A stretch of DNA of 64,000 nucleotides. Origin: Bombyx mori. Lineage: Eukaryota; Arthropoda; Insecta; Lepidoptera; Bombycidae. The notes below the pieces were generated by a model, which worked only from the letters and a program-made list of their open reading frames with translations, was not told the DNA's origin and searched no databases. Both the position numbers and the translations under genes were made by a program. Numbering within the stretch: the first letter of the stretch is position 1; each line of letters opens with the position of its first letter. The stretch lies in NCBI RefSeq assembly GCF_030269925.1, contig NC_085123.1, forward strand, positions 4,464,001 to 4,528,000. Reading direction: 5' to 3'. This document shows, piece after piece, positions 1 to 9,865 of the stretch.

Positions 1-272
1 GCTATGATCACACATTTCAATAAATCTTTGCAAGTCGATTACTCAGAACATATGAGTTGATTTCTGCTGATTAGCGTTCATCAAAACATTCATTACACGA
101 TATGATTTACGTATATTTGGCATCTTCCTTCCTTCCTTCATCATCTTGAAGTTGATAGCTAATATTCCAGTAAAAACTATGCACGTACTTTTGTTTGTGT
201 AACAATATTTTAATTTATTGAAGGTACAACAATTACAAAAAATATCTGACTTAATAATCGCTCATGGATATC

Positions 273-400
273 AGTAATGCCAAGGGCACAACCTAGCTGT
301 CTACCATTGCGTACTCTCTACGAACCTCGTTTGAAGTAAGACATGTCATAGGTCAGGAAGCACGGACGAGAGTTCATTCCAAAGCCAGAAATTACTCATA
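273..400 (-). mobile_element. Degenerate 3' end of CR1-like LINE
   Basis: Read on the minus strand this matches, with many substitutions, the 3'-terminal coding and tail region of the CR1-like LINE at 41.1-44.7 kb. The plus-strand landmarks AATGCCAAGGGCA, CGAACCTCGTTTGAAG, GACATGTCATAG and GTTCATTCCAAAGCC occur in the same order in the better copies at 39512 and 54951. It is an old 5'-truncated insertion without coding capacity. The boundaries are approximate. Confidence 0.5.
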
Positions 401-1408
401 GACTTCACTGGAGTTGGTGTACTAACAATAGTGACTGAATTTGCAAACGACCCTCATTAGGAATTCTGTGGCCAAATCGACTGTCGAATTTAAATACATT
501 TAAATTTATTACAAATTTCATACCAAACAAACCTAAGGGGCTAGTATAGTGCGGATCTCAGAGTAATGTATCATTTAGACGTATGATTCCTCATTCACAA
601 GACGGGCGTCTCCCTGTCTATGATGTATGTTTGCAAATGTCCTCGAAGCTTGTGTTAAATTACGGCTGACATGGTCAAAACGTGTTCCAAGTTGAAGTTA
701 CATGATTTAAGCATGTTTAATAGTTGACTTGCATTTTAGATTTGAATTACGTTTCAATTAGGCATGATTGTTACCAAAAAAGGCTTTTTGTTTGTGCCGG
801 GAAGACTGTTTAAATGTAGATTTGAATGTAGACATTCTCAAAAGTCATATATTCGTCATTCTCATAAACACATGGATTGCTGTATCCAGCACTTACAGTG
901 CTTTATTCTTATTCAACCAAATCCTGGGTCGCGCTCTACGAAGTAGAAAATCCTAGAAAGTGCAGATTTACTCCATTTCAATCGATCGCAGAAAGTTCTG
1001 AAGACTCTCCGCTCCATCTGTCCCACCCGATACATCCGAGCGAGAAGCTATCTACTGCGGGCTTCAGTTGCTGGTTTAACCAGGCTCCCAGGAATACTAA
1101 GCTACCACCATGGAAACTAGCATGAGGGAGCGTCAACGTGTGCTGCGAAAGTTTTGGACAAAGATATGAATTTTATTTTATGACCACATCTTGTTGAAAA
1201 TATTTCTTGGGGTTGATTGGTAAACGTCCACCGGTGCTAACTGGATATGGGAGCATATGAATATGGTATTACGGCAGTCCCATCATTCAAACCCTAAATC
1301 ATTGTTGCTTTGGGGCAGAAATATAGTGTGAAGGCACTTACCTAAGCGGGCTTACAAGAGGCGTTAATACCAGCAGTAATGCAGTATTTTGAAAACATTC
1401 TCAAGGCA
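401..1408. other. Unrecognised AT-rich DNA
   Basis: I see no gene here. Short open frames of 60-82 codons exist around 764-1125, but they overlap each other in different frames and show no motif I recognise. Confidence 0.5.
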
Positions 1409-1422
1409 GGCACAAACATAAT

Positions 1423-2157
1423 GTCATAGGAGAGGACCTGTCGCTGCCGCGCGTCGTGGCTACGATGCTCGGCAGCGACGCGTCCTGGAAGGCGATGCTC
1501 GACTTCTGCGAGTCCACCATCTCGCAGAAGGAGGCGGCGGAGCGAGAGAGGGAGAGCTCTTCCCTTTCCGCACCGATCCGTCGCCGTCGAGCCGGGGGCC
1601 GGAGGCGGGAATACGCCCGTACGTCCCGGCCCCTGTAGGTAGCGGCCTCCCCCCGGTGAAGGTCAAGGGGCGACCTGAGGGCGTGAGGCCGCGCGGCGCG
1701 CTACCAGCACTCTAGCGCGCTGCCGTGGAGTGAATAGAGCGACCAGTTGACGGTGTATCACGTCCCGACCCGGCAGGCTGGTTCTGGTCCAGCGGGGTAT
1801 TCCGGGACACCAGCGGCACCGTCTGGGCGGCCCGACGGGCTGCCGTACCGAGACGGCCGACGTTTCAGAGCCTTCGATTCGTCTCGAAGGCTCCGTCGGC
1901 TGGGCGTCCTTGGGGTGAGCCGCGCCGTCTGGTTGTAGTGTTGACCGCGGTAGCACCCCTACCTCATCCGGGTTCTGACCTCGGAGGGGATCGGACGTCG
2001 GGTGTAAGAGTGCAGGGGAGTCGTTTAGTGGGTGGGTCCTAAAATCCTTGGGCCCGCGGTCTGCTCACAACACCATGCAGACCGTTGAGTCTCACATACG
2101 CAAAAGGGGCGCGCGGGGACCTCGTAGGAGGTTCGGCCCTATACACGAAAAAAAAAA
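1423..2157 (+). mobile_element. 5'-truncated R1-clade non-LTR retrotransposon
   Basis: A GC-rich block about 735 bp long sits abruptly in AT-rich DNA. It ends in a short poly(A) (about 2148-2157) and is flanked by a 14-bp direct repeat, GGCACAAACATAAT, at 1409-1422 and 2158-2171. That is the signature of target-primed insertion. The first 216 bp encode the last residues of an R1-type ORF2; the rest is a GC-rich 3' UTR. R1-clade elements in silkworm include rDNA-specific and telomere-specific families, but this copy lies in neither rDNA nor TTAGG repeats. The family name is not determined. An alternative is a SART/TRAS relative that inserted off target. Confidence 0.8.
1426..1638 (+). pseudogene. 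C-terminal ORF2 remnant of R1-clade LINE
   Basis: An open frame reads IGEDLSLPRVVATMLGSD, continues with a W, FCE and an Arg/Glu-rich tail, and stops at TAG 1636-1638. The pattern LSLP..V..ML....W.A...FC...I..KE...R.R is typical of the extreme C terminus of R1-clade ORF2 proteins. The endonuclease and RT domains are missing because the element is 5'-truncated. It is not a functional gene. Confidence 0.7.
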
Positions 2158-2171
2158 GGCACAAACATAAT

Positions 2172-3411
2172 CCTAAGTACATGAGTTAAAGGAGAATTTC
2201 TGATTAGATCAAATAATAAGAGATAGATGAAACAGAGATTTGGTATGGTGATTATGTATCCTTTGTTAAAACTCGGCTAGGAAAAAAAAAGAATATAAAA
2301 ACGAAAATATTCTTTCAGAATTTTCAACTGTATACTCAGTTTTGCTTCTTCAATTTCAAATTAGGCTGAGTTCAATAACAAACTATGTTTAGTTTCCCCA
2401 AAACAAATAAAACATAGAGCAAATAAAATTAATGAACTAGTAACACACACGTAACAATCAGTTTTGTTTCAAATTATCAACACTAATTGTAGAAACCACA
2501 ATAAATTAATATGGAGTAATGATTGTCATTGACGTTGATAATAATGGAGTAAGCTTTAGATGTAGTTTTGAAATCTAAGGCTGCGAACAGGATTGCATCG
2601 AAGGCTATGGTCTAGCAAGCATTGGGTCCAACCCTGGAACAAATATTAGTGACTAATATTTAGGAATAGTCGTGATATTAAGCTTCACTCTCGTTTGCCA
2701 ATTCTTTTGGTTTGTTGAAGCCGTAAACATCCAATTTAATCAAGCGGACCGTGACATCATTTGTTCATTTATGCGAATGAAAAAAATGAGATGTAATAAG
2801 ACTAATTTCGCAAAAATATTTCACAGAACTGTAATAAGACTAATTTCGCAAAAACATTTCACAGAACTCTGAATTCACAGTGCAACTAAGCTGAAATAAT
2901 TTGATATTTGTTGACATTCCCATTTTGAGGTCAGACAAGTGCGAACGGAGACTGGTGCGAACATTTATTTTTTATTTATAAACGCATAACGGTTCAAAGC
3001 CTCCATCCAGGGATTGTCCTCTTGTTTGTCATTTTTGAAGTGAGTGTGATGGCGACTTAAAATTAATTGAACGCTAAAATGATAATGGTAAATAAAACGG
3101 ATTTTTCTTTCGAGTTATTCAATATATTGTTGTTTGTCGATTGTCAGGTATCCATTGAATTCTTCTTCTTTATCGTTTCACTATTGACACTAACACTCTT
3201 GTGTTATTATCGTAATGTGGTATTAGAGGGGTGGGTTTGATAAGACGTACGATAGCTCGCTATCTCTCCCTGCTCGAAGTCATTCTGCTGTATCCACTTA
3301 AGCAGCCTCCCACTTTAGTCGTGATTTGTCTATCAACTGCATAGAAAACCTACAGCGCGGTCTTATGCCTTTCATCCTTCCTTGAACGATAAGGTTTTCT
3401 TACTCAAGTAC
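2172..3411. other. Unrecognised AT-rich DNA
   Basis: There is no gene or family I recognise apart from the short tandem duplication at 2792-2867. A somewhat less AT-rich patch at 3240-3400 matches nothing else in the window. Confidence 0.5.
2792..2867. repeat. Two-copy 38-bp tandem duplication
   Basis: The unit beginning TGTAATAAGACTAATTTCGC occurs at 2792-2829 and again at 2830-2867, differing by about one base. This looks like a recent local duplication. It lies inside a short open frame that I do not consider a gene. Confidence 0.85.
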
Positions 3412-3619
3412 TAGCCCACAGATGCAGCCCACTGAGTTTCTCGCCGGATTTTCTCAGTGGGTCATGAATCCGATCTGGTGATAGATTCTGAGAAGCCCTA
3501 CTTTTGCTAGGGCTAGTGTTAGCTAATTCTCTCAGGTTGAGCCCGTGAGCTAACCTACTCATCCAGGCATACCTGAATTAGCCCCTTAGGCCACCAGCGA
3601 ATAGGTAGGTGGAAAAAAA
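3412..3619 (+). mobile_element. Jockey-group LINE 3' UTR fragment
   Basis: This matches the 3' UTR of Jockey copy B (53835-54038), starting at the CCCACTGAG...CTCAGTGGG inverted repeat and ending GAATAGGTAGGT plus a short A run. It contains no ORF2 sequence. The 5' boundary falls right at the hairpin, as in several other tails in this window. Confidence 0.8.
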
Positions 3620-3721
3620 TACGCAAGCACGTACAACGAAAAACTAATTGGGTTAAACACGATAAATGCTAATAAAAATGACAAAACAATTTTATTGTAT
3701 GACTCAAATAATATGCCGTGA

Positions 3722-3918
3722 AGCCTATTACTGCCGTGAAGCAGTAATGCGTTTCGGTTTGAAGGGTGGGGCAACCGTTGTAACTATACTTGAGACCTTA
3801 GAACTTATATATCAAGGTGGGTGGCGCATTTACGTTGTAGATGTCTATGGGCTCCAGTAACCACTTAACACCAGGTGGGCTGTGAGCTCGTCTACCCATC
3901 TAAGCAATAAAAAAAAAA
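3722..3918 (+). mobile_element. Bm1: Bm1 SINE, 5'-truncated
   Basis: It carries the Bm1 body landmarks GCCGTGAAGCAGTAATGCG, CGGTTTGAAGGGTGGGGCA and the end CATCTAAGCAATAAAA followed by poly(A). The tRNA-like head and the start of the body are absent. It lies about 100 bp downstream of a Jockey tail. Confidence 0.85.
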
Positions 3919-4598
3919 AAATTCACATTTGTGTTTTGTCGGGTAAAAGTCTTAGTTGACGAAAATTTTGGACTGATATTTGAAACGTCAGTCTTAAACC
4001 GCAAATGTTTTTACAATCTCAGCATGACCTCACAGGAGGCACCCGTAGCTTGCACTTTTTCAAACCATTTTCTATTCTTGCATTGGCCAAACTGAAATAA
4101 CTAGTAAAGAGGAATTTTTAGAAAGCTCATGAAGCGAGTTTGGAGCACTTTGCTAACCTACGCTTTTGTATAGTTACGATTTTCTCGATGACAACCAGAA
4201 TCTTTAATGCCGTATAAGAACCAATTTCTCAATCGGCTCCGAGACGATCGGTCTTTCACAGTATTAAATCAATATTTGTGGTCTTTATATAAAAGTCCCC
4301 TACAAGACCATTTGTCGCCGATTTTAGTTCAAGCATGAACAAGCCTTGTCCAGGTAGTTCTCGAAAATATTTTAGAATTTGGTTTGTTTGGTTCTTGTGT
4401 CTTTATGGAAAGAGTCTATAATGCCCTGCTTTTGTGGCTACGAAATTCCGAGTGGTGTATGCGAAATCCATTACGCCGCCTGCTTTAAGATATGAAGTTT
4501 CAGTCACAAAAACGCTTGTTTTGATGAGGAAGATTTAAAAGGAAATCCAAAATGTCTGAAAAATCATCTGAACTTGTAGGTTGTTGTTCTTGTTTTCG
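3919..4598. other. Unrecognised AT-rich DNA
   Basis: No gene, RNA or recognisable repeat is seen in this stretch. Confidence 0.45.
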
Positions 4599-4712
4599 GT
4601 AGGCAGCGGCTTGGCTCTGCCCCTGGCATTGCTGAAGTCCATGGGCGACGGTAACCACTCACCATCAGGTAGGCCGTATGCTCGTCTGCCTACAAGGGCA
4701 ATAAAAAAAAAA
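4599..4712 (+). mobile_element. CR1-like LINE 3' end, 5'-truncated
   Basis: It begins GTAGGCAGCGGCTTGGCTCT, the same sequence that encodes the C terminus of the 41.7 kb ORF, and continues through GCTGAAGTCCATGGGCGACG to GGGCAATAAA and poly(A). In the LINE frame this copy encodes the natural C terminus AEVHGRR followed by TAA, which the longer copy has lost. It therefore shows what the missing 3' end of the 41 kb element should look like. Confidence 0.85.
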
Positions 4713-5020
4713 GTAATTTTAAGTTCCGACACAGTATTTTCCTAAGTAAAATGACATGAGTGAATTCCTTAGTGAAATAAACCTTGAGACGATTCTTATG
4801 CCCCCCGGAGTTTCTGTCTGCAAAACATTCGAAGATAATTGAATAAAATAGGTATCATTTACAACATCACGAATAATTTGAAGAGATTTTGAATAAAATA
4901 TTACATTAAATATGAATGATGGGTGTTTATTATGAATGTTTTTGAGCATCGACTACTATATAATTCGTCCTGGCAAAATAACTGAATTATATATAAAAAA
5001 CTTATAAATGATATAGGTGG

Positions 5021-5263
5021 TTTTTTTATTGCTTAGATGGGTGGACGAGCTCACAGCCCACCTGGTGTTAAGTGGTTAATGGAGCCCATAGACATCTACA
5101 ACGTAAATGCGCCACCCACCTTGAGATATAAGTTCTAAGGTCTCAAGTATAGTTACAACGGCTGCCCCACCCTTCAAACCGAAACGCATGACTGCTTCAC
5201 GGCAGAAATAGGCAGGGTGGATTCCTACCCGCGCGGACTCGCAAGAGGTCCTACCACCAGTAA
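5021..5263 (-). mobile_element. Bm1: Bm1 SINE, body-only form
   Basis: A reverse-oriented Bm1: poly(T), TTGCTTAGATGGGTGGACG, the body, and an end at CTACCACCAGTAA. The tRNA-like head is absent and the copy stops at the boundary shared by many copies here. Confidence 0.9.
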
Positions 5264-5399
5264 ACTGGTATTATAAATTAAGTGGTATTATAAACTCCAG
5301 GTATTATAAATTGTTTTATCGAACTAGACGCGTAGACGAGTTCAAGAGCTGATGTTCAGTTGTTATGTTACACATCCGATCATGACTGCTGCCACCTTG

Positions 5400-5594
5400 T
5401 TTTTTTTCCTACCTATGCTGATAGCCTTGAGAGGCTATATCAGCTTCACCCTAACGTGTAAGTGAGCTCACAGGGCTCAAACCGGAGTATTGCTAACACT
5501 GGCCCTAGCAAGAGCAGTGCTTCGCAGAATTTACCACCAGATCGGAAACGCGACCCACTGAGAGGATCCGGCGAGAAACTCAGTGGGCTGTGCC
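5400..5594 (-). mobile_element. Jockey-group LINE 3' UTR fragment
   Basis: Reverse-oriented tail: poly(T), CCTACCTATGCTGATAGCC, and an end at GAAACTCAGTGGGCTGTG. It corresponds to Jockey copy B 3' UTR starting at the conserved hairpin. A Bm1 element abuts it directly. Confidence 0.85.
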
Positions 5595-6045
5595 TTTTTT
5601 TTTTTTTTTTTTATTGCTTATATGGGTGGACGAGCTCACAGCCCCCTGGTGTTAAGTGGTTACTGGAGCCCATAGACATCTACAACGTAAATGCGCCACC
5701 CACCTTGAGATATAAGTTCTAAGGTCTCAGTATAGTTACAACGGCTACCCCACCCTTCAAACCGAAACGCATTACTGCTTCACGGCAGAAATAGGCAGGG
5801 CGGTGGTACCTACCCGTGCGGACTCACAATAGGTCCTACCACCAGTGATTACGCAAATTATAATTTTGCGGGTTTGATTTTTATTACACGATGTTATTCC
5901 TTCACCGTGGAAGTCAATCGTGACCATTTGTTAAGTACGTATTTCATTCGAAAAATTGGTACCCGCCTGCGGGATTCGAACACCGGTGCATCGCAACAAC
6001 GAATGCACCGGACGTCTTATCATTTAGGCCACGACGACTTACGAA
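5595..6045 (-). mobile_element. Bm1: Bm1 SINE, full length with tRNA-like head
   Basis: Reverse-oriented copy of about 450 bp: a poly(T) of at least 16, the body, the linker AATTATAATTTTGCGGGTTT, and a tRNA-like head. On the minus strand the head carries an A-box-like TGGCCTAAATG and a B-box GTTCGAATC. The A and B boxes are the internal Pol III promoter known for tRNA-derived SINEs. The element adjoins a Jockey tail, so it is probably a nested or tail-adjacent insertion. Confidence 0.88.
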
Positions 6046-6730
6046 TGTGGTTTAATGTGGGTTAATTCGCTCGAGGACGGAGACCGGTTCTGCCACCAAC
6101 CTTGAAGTAACATTTTTATATTCTACTCGTCTAGCAATATAGAGAGAGCCCCACCCTTTTAAACACGACTCATAAATTTTACACCGGCTTGCATTTTGTT
6201 CTACCACTAATAATTACGCACCACATTTTTATAATTGCATTCTTTAATGTCCCTATTTCACACTATGGGTTTTTAATTTGATGTAAATTCGCTTCAGTTA
6301 ACCTTTATACTTTATTTATTTATTCTTTATCATTAAAAATGTATAAGGATTTTTTTGTGTCCATTATCGAATAATAAACAATTTTAATAAACCACATATT
6401 GTATCTTGTTACTAAACTAAATGAGATTGTACAGTTAACTAAAACCTAATTCCACACAAAGTTCCACGTACAGTCGATTTAACTATCGTACCCGCAGAAA
6501 CTGATCCCCAGCTGGTCCAAATAAACACAAACACACCACGTGAATAATGTGGCACTCGGATGGGTTTGGCGTGCGTAAACGTTGATTATCCTCTTAAAAC
6601 AATATACAGGAGACAAATAGCTACATCTGCACTGGTGACACAAAACGAAATTTACAGAAGGATTAAATGTATACTCGACGTGTTGAGTTTTTAGAAAATT
6701 ATGGGTAATGGTATGAAGTCTTTTTTATTA
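6046..6730. other. AT-rich DNA with a possible old Bm1 remnant
   Basis: At about 6080-6230 faint Bm1 body landmarks (CCACCAACCTTGAAGTAAC, GCCCCACCC, TACCACTAATAATTACG) suggest a very old reverse copy. The remainder is unrecognised and carries no gene. Confidence 0.35.
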
Positions 6731-6975
6731 TTTTTTTATTGCTTAGATGGGTGGACGAGCCCACAGCCCACCTGGTGTTAAGTGGTTACTGGAGCCCATA
6801 GACATCTACAACGTAAATACGCCACCCACCTTGAGATATAAGTTCGAAGGTCTCAAGTATAGTTACAACGGCTGCCCCACCGTTCAAACCGAAACGCATT
6901 ACTGCTTCACGGCAGAAATAAGTAGGGTGGTGGTACCTACCCGCTTGGACTCTCAAGAGGTCCTACCACCAGTAA
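6731..6975 (-). mobile_element. Bm1: Bm1 SINE, body-only form
   Basis: Reverse-oriented and well conserved from poly(T) and GCTTAGATGGGTGGACG to CCTACCACCAGTAA. An open frame of about 100 codons across it is a chance frame in the SINE. Confidence 0.9.
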
Positions 6976-8500
6976 AAAAAATGCCTAATCAAGTAATTGC
7001 CAGTACTCTACTTAGTATTTTTTACATTTTTATTCTAATTCATCAGTTCCTCCAATAGCTTACTTCTATGGAAATCATCTTTAGTATTTTACAATAATTT
7101 TGGAATGGTGGTGTATGAAGCCTTATTAAAAAATCCAATAGTAGGGCATTTACATTTTTGATTGAAGGTGTACAGATTAATAGTAATAGAACGTACTATT
7201 TAGCTAAAGGATATACCAATTCTAGAGTGTAATAGACAGAAGTTTCCTTTTATCTTATACAAAGTGAGTTTGTGTAACTAGTTTAATAAACTACATTTAA
7301 TAATACCATGATAGTAATGTCATAGTATATTAATTAAGTTGGTATATATTTTCCGATAGAAGCTTGCGATATTAGTTTAAAGCAAATAAAAATATTTATG
7401 TCGTAAAATCTGAGCAGAGTAACAGTAATTTTAAAGTTCGATACTTCGAAGTCATTTCTACACGTGAAAGGCATCTTTTGCGTTGTAATTATAATCGCTA
7501 ACCTTGACGGATAGACTGTAAGTTTGTTTGTTTGTCTCCGCTATCGACAATAAAAAGTTATGAACCTTCTGTACAGTGTAATGTTGTGTACACCGTGGGT
7601 GACGTATTACCCGGCTGAATTAACTAGGCACTTCACCGCTCGCGGATGTATCCCGAATGTTGCAATATATTTGAGAATTTCCGCATACAATGTGATTTAA
7701 TCACAGCGTAAATACTATATTTCGTGAGATATGATGGACTACCTTAAATGGGTGATGGTTTACTTGAATTATGTGATGAAATATGGAGATTTATATTCGA
7801 CTGCTCAAATGTAATATATTGCAATATTACATTCTCTAAGGGCTTTTTAGATTAGGTATGGTTATTTTATTAGCGTTTATCTATTTTTATAGAAGGTAGT
7901 TGTAGACGAATATGCAGTTAGCTTGATGGATACGAAGCGATGAAACCTTGCCACATTTAAGCATAATGTCAGTCTAAGTGCCTTGAGAAGCGGTTTAGGC
8001 ACGCTTATAATGCATTAGCACTTTGCAGCTGTGGTGTAATTAAGATAATCCAAATAGTCTTCGTAATATATATTTTACATTTTTATAGCTGTAGACATGC
8101 TGATCTGTTTGAATGACGTCGAGTAAAAAAGTTATCAGACTTCTTATAGATCACAAGTCTTCTTTAATAAACAGTTACTACTTATAGTAGAGTCAATTGT
8201 AAGGGCGCAGAGGTAGGCTCCACTATTCTGTCTATTTCTGACGCCAAACAATCTTTTGAAAAATGTTTCAACTTTTGTACTATAGAATTGAGATTTATTC
8301 CTCATGTTTAATAGCGGGCTGTGTTTTAATACTAATGAGTTCTAGTAGTCAATTAGCATCAGGTGGCCTGTAAGATCGTGCACCAATCGATTGCAATAAT
8401 AATAATGTTCTTCTGTTTAATAATAAAGATAAGTCGGGAGCTGTAAAGACATATTTTTGAATATATTATTGGAAAATATCTTCAAAGTGATCTAAGATAT
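6976..8500. other. Unrecognised AT-rich DNA
   Basis: No gene is seen. A fragment at about 8345-8400 (AGCATCAGGTGGCCTG) may be a decayed Bm1 or CR1-like tail. The rest matches nothing I recognise. Confidence 0.45.
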
Positions 8501-8517
8501 TGTTACGCCGGTAAGAG

Positions 8518-8592
8518 TAACGCCATCTATCGCCGAATATTCGAACGGATATAGAAAGATCTAGAATGCTCGAGAATTGCAACGCCATCTAT
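8518..8592 (+). repeat. Direct repeat of AACGCCATCTAT inside the LTR
   Basis: AACGCCATCTATCG at about 8519 recurs as AACGCCATCTATTG at 8581, both upstream of the TATA box. The repeated motif could be a protein-binding site in the U3 region; no factor is identified. Confidence 0.6.
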
Positions 8593-8660
8593 TGTCAGAT
8601 AGCGGAAACTACTACTAGAGAAGTGTGGAATATTCTCGATAACTCTAGGGATGAGGTATC

Positions 8661-8670
8661 GGTATAAAAG
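8661..8670 (+). promoter_or_regulatory. TATA box of the solo LTR
   Basis: TATAAAA at 8663-8669 lies about 160 bp into the LTR, where a U3/R promoter is expected. Transcription would start some 25-30 bp downstream, near 8690-8700. This is inferred from sequence only. Confidence 0.6.
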
Positions 8671-8905
8671 CTGTAGGACGTTGTAGGTAGCGTTGTAGGG
8701 ACGCCACGCAGTCAGGCAGTAATCGGAACTACTCGAAGGGAAGCAGCGAATGGATCACCTGAAGCGAAGCGGAACAAGCGAATTGAGAGTTTTAAAGTGT
8801 TTGTGTTTAAGTGTTCTAAGTGCTGAATACAGTTTTAAGTTGTACTTTGGTAAAATTTTATTTATCCCGAACCCCAGCGCGTAACAATATAATCACATCA
8901 CTTGA

Positions 8906-9171
8906 TCTATACTAATATTATAAAGAGAAAAGATCTGTTTGTTTGTTTGTATTGAATAGGCTCAGAAACTACTGAACCGATTTAAAAAAAACTTTCACTG
9001 TTGGAAAGCCAAGCTATCCTCGGGTGACATAGGCTATATTTATTATATTTTCAAAAAGATTATGGATTCTTACTGAAACTTCAATAATGTAACCCAATGT
9101 GTAAAAAAATTACCTAAAATTCTTTACATCGCGAGCGCTACTTCCCAAGCGAAGCCGGGGCGGGCCGCTAG
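8906..9171 (+). mobile_element. Non-autonomous Helitron (Lep1-like)
   Basis: It starts TCTATACTAATATTATAAAG and ends GGGCCGCTAG, preceded by A and followed by T. This fits Helitron rules: 5' TC, 3' CTRR, insertion between A and T, no target duplication. The interior (GCTCAGAAACTACTGAACCG) resembles the short Helitron-like repeats widespread in Lepidoptera. There is no Rep/helicase coding, so it is non-autonomous. Confidence 0.7.
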
Positions 9172-9209
9172 TATGAGATTTATCGAGTTGAATTACCCAC
9201 CGACCCACT

Positions 9210-9265
9210 AGCCAACCGAAAAATCAGTACACCGGGCATCTTATCCACTGAGCCAATAGAGGAGA
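9210..9265 (-). mobile_element. tRNA-like SINE head fragment
   Basis: On the minus strand it reads TTGGCTCAGTGGATAAGATG and CCCGGTGTACTG. TGGCTCAGTGG is a perfect tRNA A box, and the following bases parallel the Bm1 head (GGATAAGACGTCCGGTGCA). No B box follows at the expected distance, so it is neither a working tRNA gene nor a complete SINE. It may be an old relative of the Bm1 head. Confidence 0.4.
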
Positions 9266-9560
9266 CACCCATTTGATCGATGGATGATATGATGGTGATC
9301 CGGAATTGATTTGCTCAACAAATATTTTGATGGAAAACCCGGCTCGAGGATGGGTATACTAAACAAACTTGTATTTATGTACATATATGTATATAGAAAA
9401 CTTGACTGTAAGTGAGGTTCAATAATTTACAAAAGCTATGCAAATATATTTTACGCATGCAACGATATTCAACTTTGGATAGATTTTTTTTTAATTTTGT
9501 TTTTGAAGAAATCAATGATTTAATTATTTTTTAATATCTATTGTCTAGTTAGTTGTGTAT

Positions 9561-9562
<2 letters not shown>

Positions 9563-9637
<75 letters not shown>
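9563..9637 (-). repeat. 75-base poly(T): poly(A) tail of Jockey copy A
   Basis: An uninterrupted run of 75 T on the plus strand forms the 3' tail of the minus-strand LINE. Long pure tails shorten and mutate over time, so this points to a young insertion or length-variable allele. Its exact length in an assembly is uncertain. Confidence 0.9.
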
Positions 9638-9640
<3 letters not shown>

Positions 9641-9865
9641 ATTGAAGTATTACTGGTGGCCCGGAGGCCTTTCCAGTTTCACCAGGACAGGTGGGCGAGC
9701 AAAGGCTCAGCCAGGAGGGGTGGGATTTGCTAACAGCTACCCGAGCGCCTCCGAAGGAGACCTAACAACTCAAGAGTAGCTGCTTCGCGAATGAATCTAC
9801 TACCGGATCGGAATCGCGACCCGCTGAGAAGATCCGGCGAGAAACTCAGCGAGCTGATTCATGGG

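Larger units (their letters stand above)
8501..8886 (+). mobile_element. Solo LTR of an LTR retrotransposon
   Basis: A 386-bp block begins TGTTACGCC and ends GCGTAACA, the TG...CA ends of an LTR with an 8-bp terminal inverted repeat. It is flanked by ATAT on both sides (8497-8500 and 8887-8890), a plausible 4-bp target duplication as made by Gypsy-type integrases. Inside are a TATA box (8663-8669) and, further on, a conventional-looking transcribed region. No primer-binding site, gag-pol or second LTR follows, so it is a recombined solo LTR. A Pao/BEL origin (usually 5-bp duplication) is less likely but not excluded. Confidence 0.75.

Noticed and set aside
1663..1956. 97-codon minus-strand frame in the R1-clade 3' UTR
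   Set aside because: The GC-rich UTR gives long frames by chance; there is no motif and the element's coding strand is plus.
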